This document shows positions 18,718-29,682 of a stretch of DNA of 64,000 bases, in pieces. Numbering within the stretch: position 1 is the stretch's first letter; the number at the start of each line of letters is the position of its first letter. The DNA is from Roseovarius sp. (GTDB lineage: Bacteria > Pseudomonadota > Alphaproteobacteria > Rhodobacterales > Rhodobacteraceae). The notes under the pieces are model-generated. The model saw only the letters and a list, made by a program, of their open reading frames with translations. It made no database searches and was not told the DNA's origin. The stretch is from assembly GCA_027493545.1 (NCBI GenBank), contig JAOSKR010000002.1:930001-994000 (forward strand). The letters are read 5' to 3'. A program made the translations under genes and the position numbers.

Positions 18718-20052
18718 ATGCGCCTGTTCCCGATCCTTGCCGCCATTGTGGCAATCGCGGCGATCTATATGCTCGTGTTCGAGCGCGACCGGCTGGCGAC
18801 GTTGCTGGCGCCGGGCGGGGAGGCCGTCACCACCGCGAAGGCCGCCGCCCCGGCGCCGGACGCCGCCGCCGCCGCGCCCGCCGACACCGGCGGGGCGCCC
18901 GTTGGCGTGGTTGTCCTGCGCTCCACCGCCCGCCAGATCGACCGTGCCGTCACCCTGCGCGGGCGCACCGAGGCCGACCGTCAGGTCGAGCTGCGCGCCG
19001 AGACCAGCGGACAGGTGGTCTCGGACCCGCTGCGCAAGGGCGCGCTGGTCGAGGCCGGCCAGACGCTCTGCGCCATCGACCCCGGCACCCGCGCCTCCGA
19101 TCTCGCGACCGCCCGCGCCCGGCTGGCCGAGGCCCGTGCCCGGGTGCCCGAGGCCGAAGCGCGCAAGCCCGAGGCCGAGGCGCGCGTCGACGAGGCAAGG
19201 GCGCGGGTCACCGAGGCGCAATCGCGCCTCGAGGAGGCCGAGATCAACTACACCGCCGCCAGCAAGCTCGGCGAGCAGGGCTTTGCCGCCGAGACCCGCG
19301 TCGCCGCCACCCGTGCCGCGATGCGCGGCGCCGAGGCGGCGGTGGTCAGCGCCCGCGCCGGGCTCAAGGCCGCGCAATCGGGGCTCAAGGGCGTCGCCGC
19401 CGGGATCGAGGCCGCCCGCGCCGGGGTCGAAAGCGCCCGCGCCGCCGTCGCCGCCGCCGAGCGCGAGATCGCGCAGCTGAGCATTACCGCGCCTTTCGGC
19501 GGACTGCTGGAAAGCGACACCGCCGAGCTGGGCAGCCTGCTGCAGCCCGGCGACCTCTGCGCCACGGTGATCCGGCTCGATCCGATGGTGCTGGTGGGAT
19601 TCGTGGCGGAAACCGAGGTCGGCCGGGTCAGGGTCGGCGCCGCCGCCACCGCCCGGCTGGCATCGGGCGAGACCGCGACGGGAGAGGTGGTGTTCGTGTC
19701 GCGCGCGGCCGACCCGGCGACACGCACCTTCCGCGTCGAGGCCCGCGCCGCCAACCCCGACTTGGTCTTGCGCGACGGCCAGACCGCCGAAATCAGCATC
19801 GAGGCCGACGGCACCCTGGCGCATCTTTTGCCGCAATCGGCGCTGACGCTGAGCGACGAGGGCACGCTCGGGCTGCGCACGGTCGATGCCGAAAACCGCG
19901 TCCACTTCGCTCCCGTCACGCTGGTGCGCGACGCCCCCGACGGGGTCTGGGTCACCGGGCTGCCCGACGTGGCCGACGTCATCGTGATCGGCCAGGAATA
20001 CGTCTCCGAGGGCGTGCAGGTCGCGCCGAGCTATCGCGAGATCGGCCAATGA
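18718..20052 (+). CDS. RND efflux periplasmic adaptor (HlyD / MFP family)
   Basis: Membrane fusion protein linking an RND pump to an outer-membrane channel. The 444-residue product has an N-terminal anchor helix (LFPILAAIVAIAAIYMLVF), an Ala/Pro linker, the lipoyl half ETSGQVVSDPLRKGALVEAGQTLCAIDP, a long alpha-hairpin with heptad-like Glu-Ala-Arg repeats (about 130-245), then SITAPFGGLLESDTAELGSLL and the beta-barrel domain. The stop overlaps the RND gene as ATGA. Likely controlled by the palindromic promoter upstream. Confidence 0.92.
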   Translation: MRLFPILAAIVAIAAIYMLVFERDRLATLLAPGGEAVTTAKAAAPAPDAAAAAPADTGGAPVGVVVLRSTARQIDRAVTLRGRTEADRQVELRAETSGQVVSDPLRKGALVEAGQTLCAIDPGTRASDLATARARLAEARARVPEAEARKPEAEARVDEARARVTEAQSRLEEAEINYTAASKLGEQGFAAETRVAATRAAMRGAEAAVVSARAGLKAAQSGLKGVAAGIEAARAGVESARAAVAAAEREIAQLSITAPFGGLLESDTAELGSLLQPGDLCATVIRLDPMVLVGFVAETEVGRVRVGAAATARLASGETATGEVVFVSRAADPATRTFRVEARAANPDLVLRDGQTAEISIEADGTLAHLLPQSALTLSDEGTLGLRTVDAENRVHFAPVTLVRDAPDGVWVTGLPDVADVIVIGQEYVSEGVQVAPSYREIGQ

Positions 20053-23000
20053 CCGGCATCGTCGACTGGGCCGCCGCGCGCGCCCGGATGATCGTCGCGC
20101 TGATCGTGCTGTCGATTCTCGCCGGCGCGCTCGCCTATGTCGGCCTGCCCAAGGAGGGCGAGCCCGACATCGAGATCCCGGCACTCTTCGTGTCGGTGGA
20201 TTTCCCCGGCATCTCGGCCGAGGACAGCGAAAAGCTGCTGGTCAAGGTGATGGAGGCCGAGCTGTCCGATCTCGACGGGCTCGACAAGATGACCGGCACC
20301 GCCGCCGAGAACTATGCCGGCGTGGCGCTGGAGTTCGAATTCGGCTGGGACAAGACCAAGACCATGGCCGACGTGCGCGACGCCATGAGCGCGGCCGAGG
20401 CCAAGTTTCCCGAGGGCGGCGAGAAATACCAGATCACCGAGATCAACTTCAGCGAGTTCCCGATCATCGTCGTCTCGCTTTCGGGCGCGGTGCCCGACCG
20501 CACCATGGTGCATCTGGCGCGCGACCTGCAGGACCGGCTGGAGGGGCTGGAGCCGGTGCTCGAGGCCGGCATCGCCGGTGACCGCGAGGAGATGGTCGAG
20601 GTGCTGCTCGACCCGCTCAGGCTGGAATCCTACAACGTCACCGCCACTGAGCTGATTAACGTGGTGCGCAACAACAACCTGCTCATCCCGGCCGGCGATG
20701 TCGACACGCCCGAGGGCTCGTTCTCGGTCAAGATCCCGTCCTCGTTCGACGGTCCGCGCGACATCTACGACCTGCCGATCAAGACCAATGGCGACCGGGT
20801 GGTGCGGCTGGGCGATCTCGCGACCATCAACCTGACCTTCGAGGACCGCACCGGCACCGCGCGCTTCAACGGCGAGAACACCGTTGCGCTGCAGGTGGTC
20901 AAGCGCAAGGGCTTCAACATCATCGACACCGCCCAGCTGGTGCGCCGCACCGTCGCCGCGGCCGAGGCGGAATGGCCGGACCAGTTGCGCGCGGCGGTGC
21001 GGGTCTCGATCTCGAACGATCAGTCCACGGTGATCGAATCGATGGTCAGCCAGCTCGAGGGCTCGGTACTGACCGCCATCGCGCTGGTGATGCTGGTCAC
21101 GCTGGCGGCCCTCGGCATCCGCCCGGCGCTGCTGGTAGGCTTCGCGATCCCGACCTCGTTCCTTTTGTGCTTCGCGCTCCTGGCGGTAATGGACGTGGCG
21201 ATCTCCAACATCGTCATGTTCGGACTGATCCTGGCGGTGGGGATGCTGGTCGACGGGGCGATCGTGGTGGTCGAATACGCCGACAAGCGCATTGCCGAGG
21301 GCGAGGGCCCGATGCATGCCTATGTCGGCGCCGCCAAGCGCATGTTCTGGCCGGTGGCCAGTTCGACCGCGACGACGCTCTGCGCGTTCCTGCCGATGCT
21401 CTTCTGGCCCGGGGTGCCGGGGCAGTTCATGGGCATGCTGCCGGTGACGCTCATCTTCGTGCTGCTGGCCTCGCTGCTGGTGGCGCTGGTCTTTCTGCCG
21501 GTGATGGGGGGGGTCACCGGCCGCGTCGAGCGCTGGTTCGACATCCGCATCCGCCAGATCGCGCACGGGTTCTGGCTGTGGCACTGGTCCTGTTCCCGCT
21601 GGCCGCGGGCGCGATCATGGCCGCCGCCGCGGGGGCGCCGCCGCTGCTGGCGGAGATCAACGCCCGCTTCGCGGCGATGGACGGCGCCAGCCTTCTGGGT
21701 TCGGTGGTGCCGACCCTGGCGACGGTCTTCGTGCTGGCGCTTGGCGTGGTGGCGATCGCCGCCGCCGGGGTGGCCGGCGTCGTGGCCGCGCTTCTGGGGC
21801 TGATGGCGGTGCCGCGGCGGCTGCGCTACGGGCTGCGCTGGCTCGGGGCCCGGCTCTGGCCGCGTCCGCCCGAGCGGCTGCGCGCGGGCCACCGCCGCAC
21901 GCCCTTCGGCCGGCTGATCCGCCTTGTTGCCGGCAACCCGGTGGCGCCGCTGCTGACCTTCGGGGCGATCTTCGTCTTCGTCGGCACGGTGCTGATGTTC
22001 TACATGAACAACAACAACGGCACCGAGTTCTTCGTCGAATCCGAGCCCGAGAACGCCATCGTCTATGTCCGCGCCCGCGGCAACCTGTCGATCGGGCAGA
22101 AGGACGCGCTGGTGCGCGAGGTCGAAGAGATCGTGCGCACCCATCCCAATGTCCGCAACGCCTTTGCCTTCGCCGGCGAAAGCGGGCTCAACAACAACAC
22201 CGGCGGCGCCCAGCCGCCACGCGACACCATCGGTCAGGTGCAGGTGGAACTGGTCAAGTGGAAGGACCGCCCCAAGGTCAGCGAGACCTGGTTTACCCTG
22301 CCGCTGATCGGCACCGAGGTGGCCCGTGACGTCGTCGCGCCCGAGGCGGACGGCGACCGCACCATCGACGAGCTGACCGCCGCCCTGTCGCAGATCCCAG
22401 GCATCAGGATCGAGATCCTCGCGCTTGAACTGGGGCCGGCCTCGGCCAAGCCGGTGCATCTGCGCATCAAGGGCGACGACTGGGACGAGCTCGTGGCCTT
22501 CACCGAGGAGGTGCGCCACAAGTTCGAACAGACCCGCGGGCTCGACCTGATCGAGGACACCCTGCCCCTGCCCGGTATCGACTGGCAGATTGACGTCGAC
22601 GTGGAAAAGGCCGGCCGCTTTGGCGCCGACGTCGCCACCGTGGGCGCGATGGTGCAACTGGTCACGAGGGGGCTCTTTCTCGACACCATGCGGGTGCCGA
22701 GCTCGGACGAGGAGATCGAGATCCGCGTGCGCCTGCCCAAAAAGGACCGGGTGCTTTCGACCCTCGATACGCTGAGGGTGCGCACCGAGGGCGGGCTGGT
22801 GCCGCTGTCGAATTTCGTCACCCGAACTCCGGTCGAGAAACTGGCGCAGATCGACCGCATCGACCAGACCCGGTTCTTCGACGTCAGGGCCGCCGTCACC
22901 GCCGGTCTCAGCAAGACCGTGACCGACGCGGCGGGCGACACCAGGACGGTGCCGATCACCGCCAACGAACGCATCGCGACGCTGACCGAATGGCTGGAAA

Positions 23001-23836
23001 GCGGCGTCGTGCCCAGGGGCATCGGCTATGAATGGACCGGCGACCAGGAGGATCAGGAGGAATCGGCGGCGTTCCTGCAAAAGGCCTTCGCCGGCGCGCT
23101 GGGGCTGATGTTCATCATCCTGCTGGCGCAGTTCAACAGCGTCTACAATGCCGTTCTGGTGTTGGCGGCGGTGGTGCTCAGCACCACCGGCGTGCTGATC
23201 GGGATGCTGACCATGAACCAGCCCTTCTCGATCATCATGACCGGCACCGGCATCGTCGCGCTGGCGGGCATCGTGGTGAACAACAACATCGTGCTGATCG
23301 ACACCTATCAGGAATATTCGCGCTACATGCCGCGCATCGAGGCGATCATCCGCACCGCCGAGGCGCGCATCCGCCCGGTGCTGCTGACCACCATCACCAC
23401 CATGGCCGGCCTCACCCCGATGATGCTGGGCATCAGCCTCGATTTCGCCGAAGGCGGCTATTCCGTCGACAGCCCCACCGCGCTGTGGTGGAAGCAGCTT
23501 GCCACGGCGGTGGTGTTCGGGCTCGGCATCGCCACGGTGCTGACGCTGGTCTTCACGCCGGCGATGCTGGCGCTCAGGGTCTGGGCGGGCACCTATCTGA
23601 TCTGGGGCGCGCGGCTGGTGGCGCGGCTGACCACCGGGCGGCGCAGCCGGCTGGCGCGCGACTGGGCGCTGGAACGCGCCGCGCGCCGGCTGCGCGCACC
23701 CGAGATCGTCTGGGAGGACGAACGCGACACCGAAACCGCCTTTGCCCCCGAACTGGGCGAGGACGGCCCCAGCCTCGACGAGTTCCGCCGCGTTCTGGGG
23801 ATGCGCAACGGCAACCCGCTCAAGGCGGCCGAGTAA
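20049..23836 (+). CDS. RND efflux transporter permease (single frameshift)
   Basis: Proton-driven inner-membrane efflux pump of the HAE1/AcrB superfamily, about 1262 residues when repaired. The first part (20049 to about 21580) has the first membrane helix, the periplasmic porter domain and membrane helices with VGMLVDGAIVVVEYADK, holding the essential intramembrane Asp, and AVASSTATTLCAFLPM-like helix 6. The second part continues in another frame with a second porter domain and helices including GIVALAGIVVNNNIVLIDTY. A missing base near 21571-21582 (for example CTGTGG for CTGGTGG) accounts for the break. The substrate is unknown; no outer-membrane channel gene is adjacent. Confidence 0.9.
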
Positions 23837-24082
23837 CCGGCAACGCGGGCACACAAGCGCCGTGCTGCCCACCACCGGTGGCGATTCGGCGATCAGATAT
23901 CCGCAAGACGGCTCGGGTCTCCCGATCCGGGACAATCATCCGCCAGCGACGGGATTGCCGCCGGGACAGACACCAAAGTCCGTGCAAACGGGTGCAAAAG
24001 GCGCGCCGCATTTGCCGCGGCCGCACGGAATATGGCAGAATTGCGGCGGTTGGGTATCTGTATCAATTCGGAGAGACGGGTC

Positions 24083-24309
24083 ATGAAGGCACGCATCATA
24101 ACGCTCGGCTGCACCGCCGGGATATACCTCGGCGGCACCATGTCCGCCTCGGCACAGGGGGGTGGGACCGCGTCTGCCAGCTTCACCGCCGCTATTGCGG
24201 CGGCGGCTACGACGTGCCCGAGATCGACGTCTCGAGCGGCCTTCTGGCGGTCGCGGCGGTCGCGGCCACGCTGGCGCTGGTGTGGGAACTGCGCCGCCGC
24301 CGGGGCTGA
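24083..24309 (+). CDS. VPEID-CTERM sorting-domain protein, exosortase E substrate (single frameshift)
   Basis: A tiny secreted protein, 75 residues after repair. It starts with a signal peptide (MKARIITLGCTAGIYLGG, probable cleavage after SASA), then about 20 residues with two Cys (CQLHRRYC), then the sorting signal: VPEID at 45-49, a hydrophobic helix (SSGLLAVAAVAATLALVW) and the basic tail ELRRRRG. The signal peptide and the sorting domain are in different frames; adding one G to the run at 24157-24162 joins them. The gene ends 21 bases from exosortase E on the opposite strand. Cargo role is unknown; recognition by XrtE is inferred from the named family pairing. Confidence 0.85.
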
Positions 24310-24330
24310 CCGGGACCAGGCGGGGGTTGA

Positions 24331-25896
24331 TCAGATCAGCCCCCAGTCACCCCGCCACGCCGCCACCGCGGCGATGAGCGCGTTGGCGACGGCATGGGCA
24401 GCAACGGCGTCGATCAGCCGCCCGCGCCGCAGATAGACCAGGGCAAAGATCACCCCCGCCAACCCGGCGGCGACAAAGCGGCCGTGCAGCGCCGCAAAGA
24501 GCGCGGCCGAGACCGCCACCGACATCACCCGCCGCGCCGGGGAGTCCCCGTCGAGGCGCCGCTGCACATAGCCGCGAAAGAAGAGCTCCTCGACCGCCGG
24601 CACCAGCAGCACCGTGCCCGCGATGCGGATCATCGCCCAGAGCACGAAAGCCACCGGAGAAAGCGCCAGTAGCGCCACCGGTGCGGGGGCCGGGGCCGGC
24701 GCGGTCCAGACCCAGCCCAGCCCCACCACCGCTCCGGCAAGTAACGCCGGCGCGTCAGGCCGCGCCAGCAGGGGCACCAGCGCCCGCCGCCCCCACCAGA
24801 GCGCCGCCGCCTGCACCGGATAGGCCAGCTCGGGCGTGGTCCAGAACGCCTGCGCGATCACGCCCGAGACCATGAAGACCACGAAAGGCACGATGCGGGT
24901 GGCGATCTCGTCCTCGGCCAGGGGCGACGCGGGCGCGGACGCCGCCCCGCCGGGGCGATGCAGCCACGCCAGCCGGTCGGCGGCGACAAGCACGGCGAAA
25001 GCCAGCACCATGAAGAAGAGCCAGCCGGCAAAGCTGTGAAACCCGTTCTCGGCCAAAGCGGGCGAGACATGGGCACCGATCAGCACCAGCGCGGCGATGC
25101 GCAGCACGTTGAGCGCCCAGCTGAGCGCCAGCGCCACCGGCAGCACCGCGCCCCAGAACCGCCCCATCCGCAGGCTGTCACGAAAGAGCCAGGCATAAAC
25201 GCCCATGAAGGCGGAAATGAGCGCGAAGCCCTCGACGCCCGAGCACGACTGCGCCACCGCCACGGCAAAGCCACCGGTGCCGATGACGTGCATCTCGGGC
25301 AGCACCAGCACCTCGGCCGAGACCGCCGACAGCACGGCCGCCGCGGCGGCAAAGGTGACCTCGGTCAGCACGCCCCCGTCCCAGAGCGGGCCGAGAAGCG
25401 CGGCGACATCAGGCAGCACCAGCGCAATCACCGCGATCGCCGCCAACACGCCCGCCCGCCCCCGCAGCCAGCCCGCCCACGCAGCCGGCGCCGCGAGCCA
25501 GAAAAGCCCCGAGACGACCGCCGCCAGCCCGCCGGCGGCAAGGACCACCAGCACCCGGGCGAAATGCGCGTTGAGCTCGGCTGGCGCGATCACCGCAAGC
25601 GGTGCAAAGATCGCCGCCACCGCCAGTGCGTGCATCACCGCCCAGCCCCGCCCGCCGCCCGCCCGCGCCGCGGCGATGGCCAGCAGGCCGGCCCGCGCAG
25701 CCGGCACCGCCCAGAGCCAGAGCGTCATCAGTGCCCCCAGCGACAGACCCCGCACCGCCGCGCCGCGCAGGCCGCGGCAGGCGGTCTCGACGCCGGTGAG
25801 ACGGCACTCGACCGGCGCCAGCACCTGGTAGGCCAGCACGATCAGCACCGCCTCGGCGGCGAAAAGGCCGCATATCAACCAGACCCGTTTCGGCAT
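24331..25896 (-). CDS. xrtE: Exosortase E / CPBP intramembrane protease fusion (VPEID-CTERM system)
   Basis: A polytopic membrane protein of about 521 residues that should cleave and re-attach VPEID-CTERM proteins. The exosortase core shows the Cys-Arg-His set: Cys218 in AQSCSGVEGF, Arg266 in NVLRIAAL and His287 in NGFHSFAGW. The C-terminal third is a CPBP (Abi-type) protease with Glu-Glu 436-437 in EELFFRGY, His471 in LHGRF and His501 in HAVANAL. This fusion is the hallmark of XrtE. The start at 25896 (MPKRVW) is chosen by family opening; an ATG four codons upstream is equally usable. The adjacent small gene encodes its likely substrate. Confidence 0.92.
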   Translation of the reverse strand: MPKRVWLICGLFAAEAVLIVLAYQVLAPVECRLTGVETACRGLRGAAVRGLSLGALMTLWLWAVPAARAGLLAIAAARAGGGRGWAVMHALAVAAIFAPLAVIAPAELNAHFARVLVVLAAGGLAAVVSGLFWLAAPAAWAGWLRGRAGVLAAIAVIALVLPDVAALLGPLWDGGVLTEVTFAAAAAVLSAVSAEVLVLPEMHVIGTGGFAVAVAQSCSGVEGFALISAFMGVYAWLFRDSLRMGRFWGAVLPVALALSWALNVLRIAALVLIGAHVSPALAENGFHSFAGWLFFMVLAFAVLVAADRLAWLHRPGGAASAPASPLAEDEIATRIVPFVVFMVSGVIAQAFWTTPELAYPVQAAALWWGRRALVPLLARPDAPALLAGAVVGLGWVWTAPAPAPAPVALLALSPVAFVLWAMIRIAGTVLLVPAVEELFFRGYVQRRLDGDSPARRVMSVAVSAALFAALHGRFVAAGLAGVIFALVYLRRGRLIDAVAAHAVANALIAAVAAWRGDWGLI

Positions 25897-25938
25897 CGTT
25901 CCCGCCATGCCCGTTGCCCATCCCGTCGCATCGCAATC

Positions 25939-26007
25939 CCCGCCCCGGGCTTGACCCGGGGCCTCTGCCCCTGGTTGCACGGGGCCCCGGGTCAAGCCCG
26001 GGGCGGG
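25939..26007. repeat. Palindromic repeat, 25-nt perfect arms
   Basis: Arms 25939-25963 and 25983-26007 are exact reverse complements of each other with a 19-base loop. The arm sequence (core CCCCGGGCTTGACCCGGGGC) recurs with small changes at 50698-50766 and as single arms inside the elements at 37585 and 63322. It lies just upstream of xrtE. Looks like a REP-type dispersed repeat. Confidence 0.8.
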
Positions 26008-26189
26008 AGTTTCCGGTTGAGCCGGGTAGTCCACAAACCTGTTGATTTCATGGCGGATCGCGGGTGAATCCGGTGCGATCGCAAAACCTCCGGCTCGTGT
26101 CGCGTGGACGTTCCCGCCAGCGGGCACCGCGGGCGGCATCCCCGGACTGGCGCCGGCTGCGGCATGTTCCCCTCATCGCCCTTCTTCGC

Positions 26190-28022
26190 CTACTGTGCCG
26201 CGATCCCATCCTCGCTGGCCTGGCGCTGCCACAGACCGGCATAGCGCCCGTCCAGTGCCAGAAGCGCCGCGTGGCTGCCCTCCTCGACGATGCGGCCGTC
26301 CTCGAGCACCACGATGAGATCGGCCTCAGCCACCGTCGAGAGCCGGTGCGCGATGGTGATGACGCTGCGCCCCTGCCCGGCGCGCCTCAGCGAATCCTGG
26401 ATGTCGCGCTCGGTCTCGGTGTCGAGCGCGCTGGTGGCCTCGTCGAGCAGCAGGATCGGCGGGTTCTTGAGCAGCGCCCGCGCGATCCCCACCCGCTGTT
26501 TCTCGCCGCCCGAGAGCTTGAGCCCGCGCTCGCCCACCCGGGTGTCGTAGCCGCGCGGCAGGGCGGCGATGAAATCGTGGATCTGGGCGGCGCGGGCGGC
26601 GTCCTCGATCTCGGCCGTGGTGGCGCCCTCGCGGCCATAGGCGATGTTGTAGCGGATGGTGTCATTGAACAGGACCGTGTCCTGCGGCACCACGCCGATG
26701 GCCTCGTGCAGGCTCTCTTGCGTCACGTCGCGCACGTCCTGCCCGTCGATGCGCACCGCGCCCGAGGTCACGTCGTAAAAGCGGAAAAGCAGCCGTCCGA
26801 TGGTCGACTTGCCGGCCCCCGACGGCCCCACCACCGCCACCGTTTGCCCCGCCGGAACGCTCAGGCTGACGCCGCGCAGGATCGGACGGTCGGGGTCATA
26901 GCCGAAATGCACGTCGTCGAACTCGACGGTACCGCCGGTCACGCCCAGCGCCGCGGCGCCGGGGCGGTCGCGCACATCGGGGGGCTGTTGCAGCAGGTCG
27001 AACATCTCGCCCATGTCGACGAGGCTCTGGCGGATTTCGCGGTAGACCGTGCCGAGAAAGTTGAGCGGCATGGTGATCTGGATCATGTAGGCGTTGACCA
27101 TCACGAAATCGCCGGTGGTGAGCTGCCCCGCCTGCACCCCCATCGCCGCCATCACCATCACCGCCACCAGCCCGATGGTGATCAGGAACGCCTGACCGAA
27201 ATTGAGCAGCGCCAGCGAATAGGCGGTCTTGATCGCCGCCGCCTCATAACCCGCCATCGCGCGGTCGTAACGCGCCGCCTCGCGCCCCTCGGCGCCGAAA
27301 TACTTGACCGTCTCGAAATTGAGCAGGCTGTCGATGGCCTTCTGGTTGGCGTCGGTGTCCTGGTCGTTCATCTCCTTGCGCAGCTTGACCCGCCATTCGG
27401 TGACGCGGAAGGTGAAGACGATGTAGACCGCGATCACCCCGGCCACTACCGCCAGATACCAGATGTCGAAAAACGTCCACAGCACCACGGCCACCAGCAG
27501 CAGCTCCAGCACCAGCGGGCCGACCGAGAAGAGCAGGAAGCGCAGCAGGAACTCGACCCCCTTGACGCCACGCTCGACGATGCGGCTCAGCCCGCCGGTC
27601 TTGCGGCTGATGTGGTATCTGAGCGAGAGCGCATGGATGTGGCGGAAGGTTCTGAGCGCCAGTTTCCTCAGCGCGCGCTGCGCCACCCGGGCAAAGAGCG
27701 CGTCGCGCAGCTGCTGAAACCCGGTGCTCAGCAGCCGGGCCATGCCATAGGCCACGGTGAGCCCGATGGCGCCCAGCGCCAGCATCCACGCCTCGTTTGT
27801 CCCGGTTCCGGCGCCCTCGCCCGAGAGCGCATCGACCGCGCCCTTGTAGAAAAACGGCGTGCCCACCGCCACCAGCTTGGCCACGACCAGCGCCACCAGC
27901 GCCAGCACCACCCGGCGTTTCGCCCAGCCCTCGCCCTCGGGCCAGAGATAGGGCGCAACCTGCGCGATCGTGCGCCAGCCGTTTTCCGGCGCGCGGGTGG
28001 TGGTCAGTTGTCGGCGGCGCAT
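26190..28022 (-). CDS. ABC transporter with fused membrane and ATPase domains, ATM1/HMT1 type
   Basis: A 610-residue half-transporter that works as a homodimer. The N-terminal two thirds hold six membrane helices, with the family-typical [22 protein letters not shown] and [12 protein letters not shown] of ATM1-like exporters, which carry glutathione-linked sulfur or metal compounds in mitochondria and alphaproteobacteria. The ATPase has Walker A GPSGAGKS, signature LSGGEKQR and Walker [13 protein letters not shown], then the H-loop AHRLST. The product is intact. The substrate is inferred only from family resemblance. It is divergent in transcription from no close partner; the LysM gene lies 77 bases upstream on the same strand. 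Confidence 0.93.
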   Translation of the reverse strand: MRRRQLTTTRAPENGWRTIAQVAPYLWPEGEGWAKRRVVLALVALVVAKLVAVGTPFFYKGAVDALSGEGAGTGTNEAWMLALGAIGLTVAYGMARLLSTGFQQLRDALFARVAQRALRKLALRTFRHIHALSLRYHISRKTGGLSRIVERGVKGVEFLLRFLLFSVGPLVLELLLVAVVLWTFFDIWYLAVVAGVIAVYIVFTFRVTEWRVKLRKEMNDQDTDANQKAIDSLLNFETVKYFGAEGREAARYDRAMAGYEAAAIKTAYSLALLNFGQAFLITIGLVAVMVMAAMGVQAGQLTTGDFVMVNAYMIQITMPLNFLGTVYREIRQSLVDMGEMFDLLQQPPDVRDRPGAAALGVTGGTVEFDDVHFGYDPDRPILRGVSLSVPAGQTVAVVGPSGAGKSTIGRLLFRFYDVTSGAVRIDGQDVRDVTQESLHEAIGVVPQDTVLFNDTIRYNIAYGREGATTAEIEDAARAAQIHDFIAALPRGYDTRVGERGLKLSGGEKQRVGIARALLKNPPILLLDEATSALDTETERDIQDSLRRAGQGRSVITIAHRLSTVAEADLIVVLEDGRIVEEGSHAALLALDGRYAGLWQRQASEDGIAAQ

Positions 28023-28099
28023 GATGTCTTCTTACCGGGATGCCGGCATGACATAGCCCCGCGCGGCGCCGCGGGCCAGTGCCGATCCGCGGGCGCGGT

Positions 28100-29579
28100 C
28101 TATTGCGGTACGGTGAAGACCTGACCGGGGTAGATCAGGTCGGGGTCGCGGATGCGGTCGCGGTTGGCCTCGAATATGCGCACATAGAGGATGCCCTCGC
28201 CGTAGCGGTCGCGCGAGATCGCCCAGAGCGTGTTGCCCGGCTGCACGGTGATGGCCTCGATCCGCCGGCCAATGCGATCCGCCGCCAGAAGCGAGCGATC
28301 CTCGCGCTTGAACGGGGGTCTCGACGCGCGAAACCACGGTGCCGCCCTCATCGACCTGATCGATGCGCAGGGTATAGACGCCGGCATCGACCGGCGGCAA
28401 CTCGGCGTCCCAGCTGCCGTCGGGCGCCACCGGCGCGGTGACAACCGGGGTGTTGTCGATGTAGACCCGCACGAATCCGTCACCGGGCGCACGACCGCTC
28501 AGCGCGACATCGCCTTGGGCATCGTAGCTGATCGCGTCGAGCGCCACCACCGACATCACCTCGGGCGGGGTACCGGCGGCGACCGGCGGCTGGATCACCC
28601 GCACGCCGCTGCGATCCGAAAGCAGCACCGCCTGTGACCCGGCGGGCTCGGTCGCAAGTCCCGCCACGGGTTCGGCTGCGGCCACGGATTCGGAGCCGGA
28701 AACGCCCGGTTCGGCACGGTCGGGGGCCGGCGCGCCGGTCTCGTCGGCGACGTCAGCGGTTTCGGGGGTCCGCGGCTCTGCCGCCTGTCCGCTGTCCGCA
28801 CTTTCCGCCGACGTTTCGCCAGTGGTCCGGTCGCGCATCTCCGGTGGCGCGGCGGTATCGGCGCGGGGTTCGTCGCCCGCGCCTGCGCCGGCAGACGGCG
28901 CCATGGGCGCGGCGCGTTCGGGTCCGCCTCCCGCGCCGGCCGGTTCATCGAGCGCCGCCACGGCGCGTGGCGGGGTCGGCGCGATGATGATCTCGTCGTC
29001 CGAGACCGCCTCGGCCCCGCTGGCGGGGTCACGCATCCTGAGCGACAGGATTCGCGGCTCCGCGCTGGGCGGAAGGTCGAGAAAGGCCACGAACTCGCCC
29101 CGGTCGTCGGGGCGCAGGGTGGCGAGCGCCTCCTCGTCGACAAGGACCGAGACATCCCAGCCGGGTTCGGCGCGGCCGGCGACCAGCATCCGCCCGTCGG
29201 GATCGAGCCGGAAAGTGCTGATGGCGGGCACGCCGGCCAGGGCAGGTTTCCGGGGCGCCTCGGTCGCCGGTGGTGTGCCGGGCGCCGCGACCGTGTCGGT
29301 CGCGCTCTCGGGAGTGACAGTCGGCGGGGTGACGGTGTCGGGGGCCGCAATTTCCGGGCTGGCCGCCTCGGCGGGCACGTCCCCGGGGGTTGCGGTTCCG
29401 GAAGCGGCCGGCGCGGCGTCACCGGTATCATGAGTGGCGGGTTGGGGTACGGGGGTGTCCGGCGCATCGGGCCTGAACACCCCGGCCAGATAGAGCGCCG
29501 CGACAAGGACGGCGGCTGCCGCCGCCGCGCCCGCGATCAAGGCGCCCGGCCCGCCCCCCAGTCCAGCCCGCTTGCTCAT
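28100..29579 (-). CDS. Membrane-anchored LysM domain protein (single frameshift)
   Basis: About 492 residues after repair. One N-terminal membrane helix (ALIAGAAAAAAVLVAALYLAG) is followed by a long low-complexity Ala/Pro/Thr region interspersed with Ig-like or bacterial-adhesin-like segments (RKPALAGVPAISTFRLDPDG, VALDAISYDAQGDVALSGRA, VYIDNTPVVTAPVAPDGSWD) and a C-terminal LysM domain (ITVQPGNTLWAISRDRYGEG through YPGQVFTVPQ) that should bind peptidoglycan. The LysM part is out of frame; removing one base from the five-G run at 28314-28318 restores it. The start is uncertain because GGGGAG directly abuts the ATG. Confidence 0.85.
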
Positions 29580-29682
29580 CTCTCCCCTTTTCGTCCGCAC
29601 CCGCCCGCCAGCGCTGTTGCGGGACAGTAGCAACAAGCGTATCGAGGGTCAAAACAACCCTTTCACAAGTTCGAGGACGCCC

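Noticed and set aside
21320-23935. Very long open frame (871 codons) on the minus strand
   Set aside because: It lies antisense to the RND permease; high GC keeps stops rare in this frame. Composition is His/Arg/Gln/Asp-rich low complexity with no motif.
29637-29682. Upstream ATG at 29636 for the LysM gene
   Set aside because: The added residues lie between divergent genes, and have no family support, but the chosen start has poor ribosome binding site spacing, so the issue is not fully settled.
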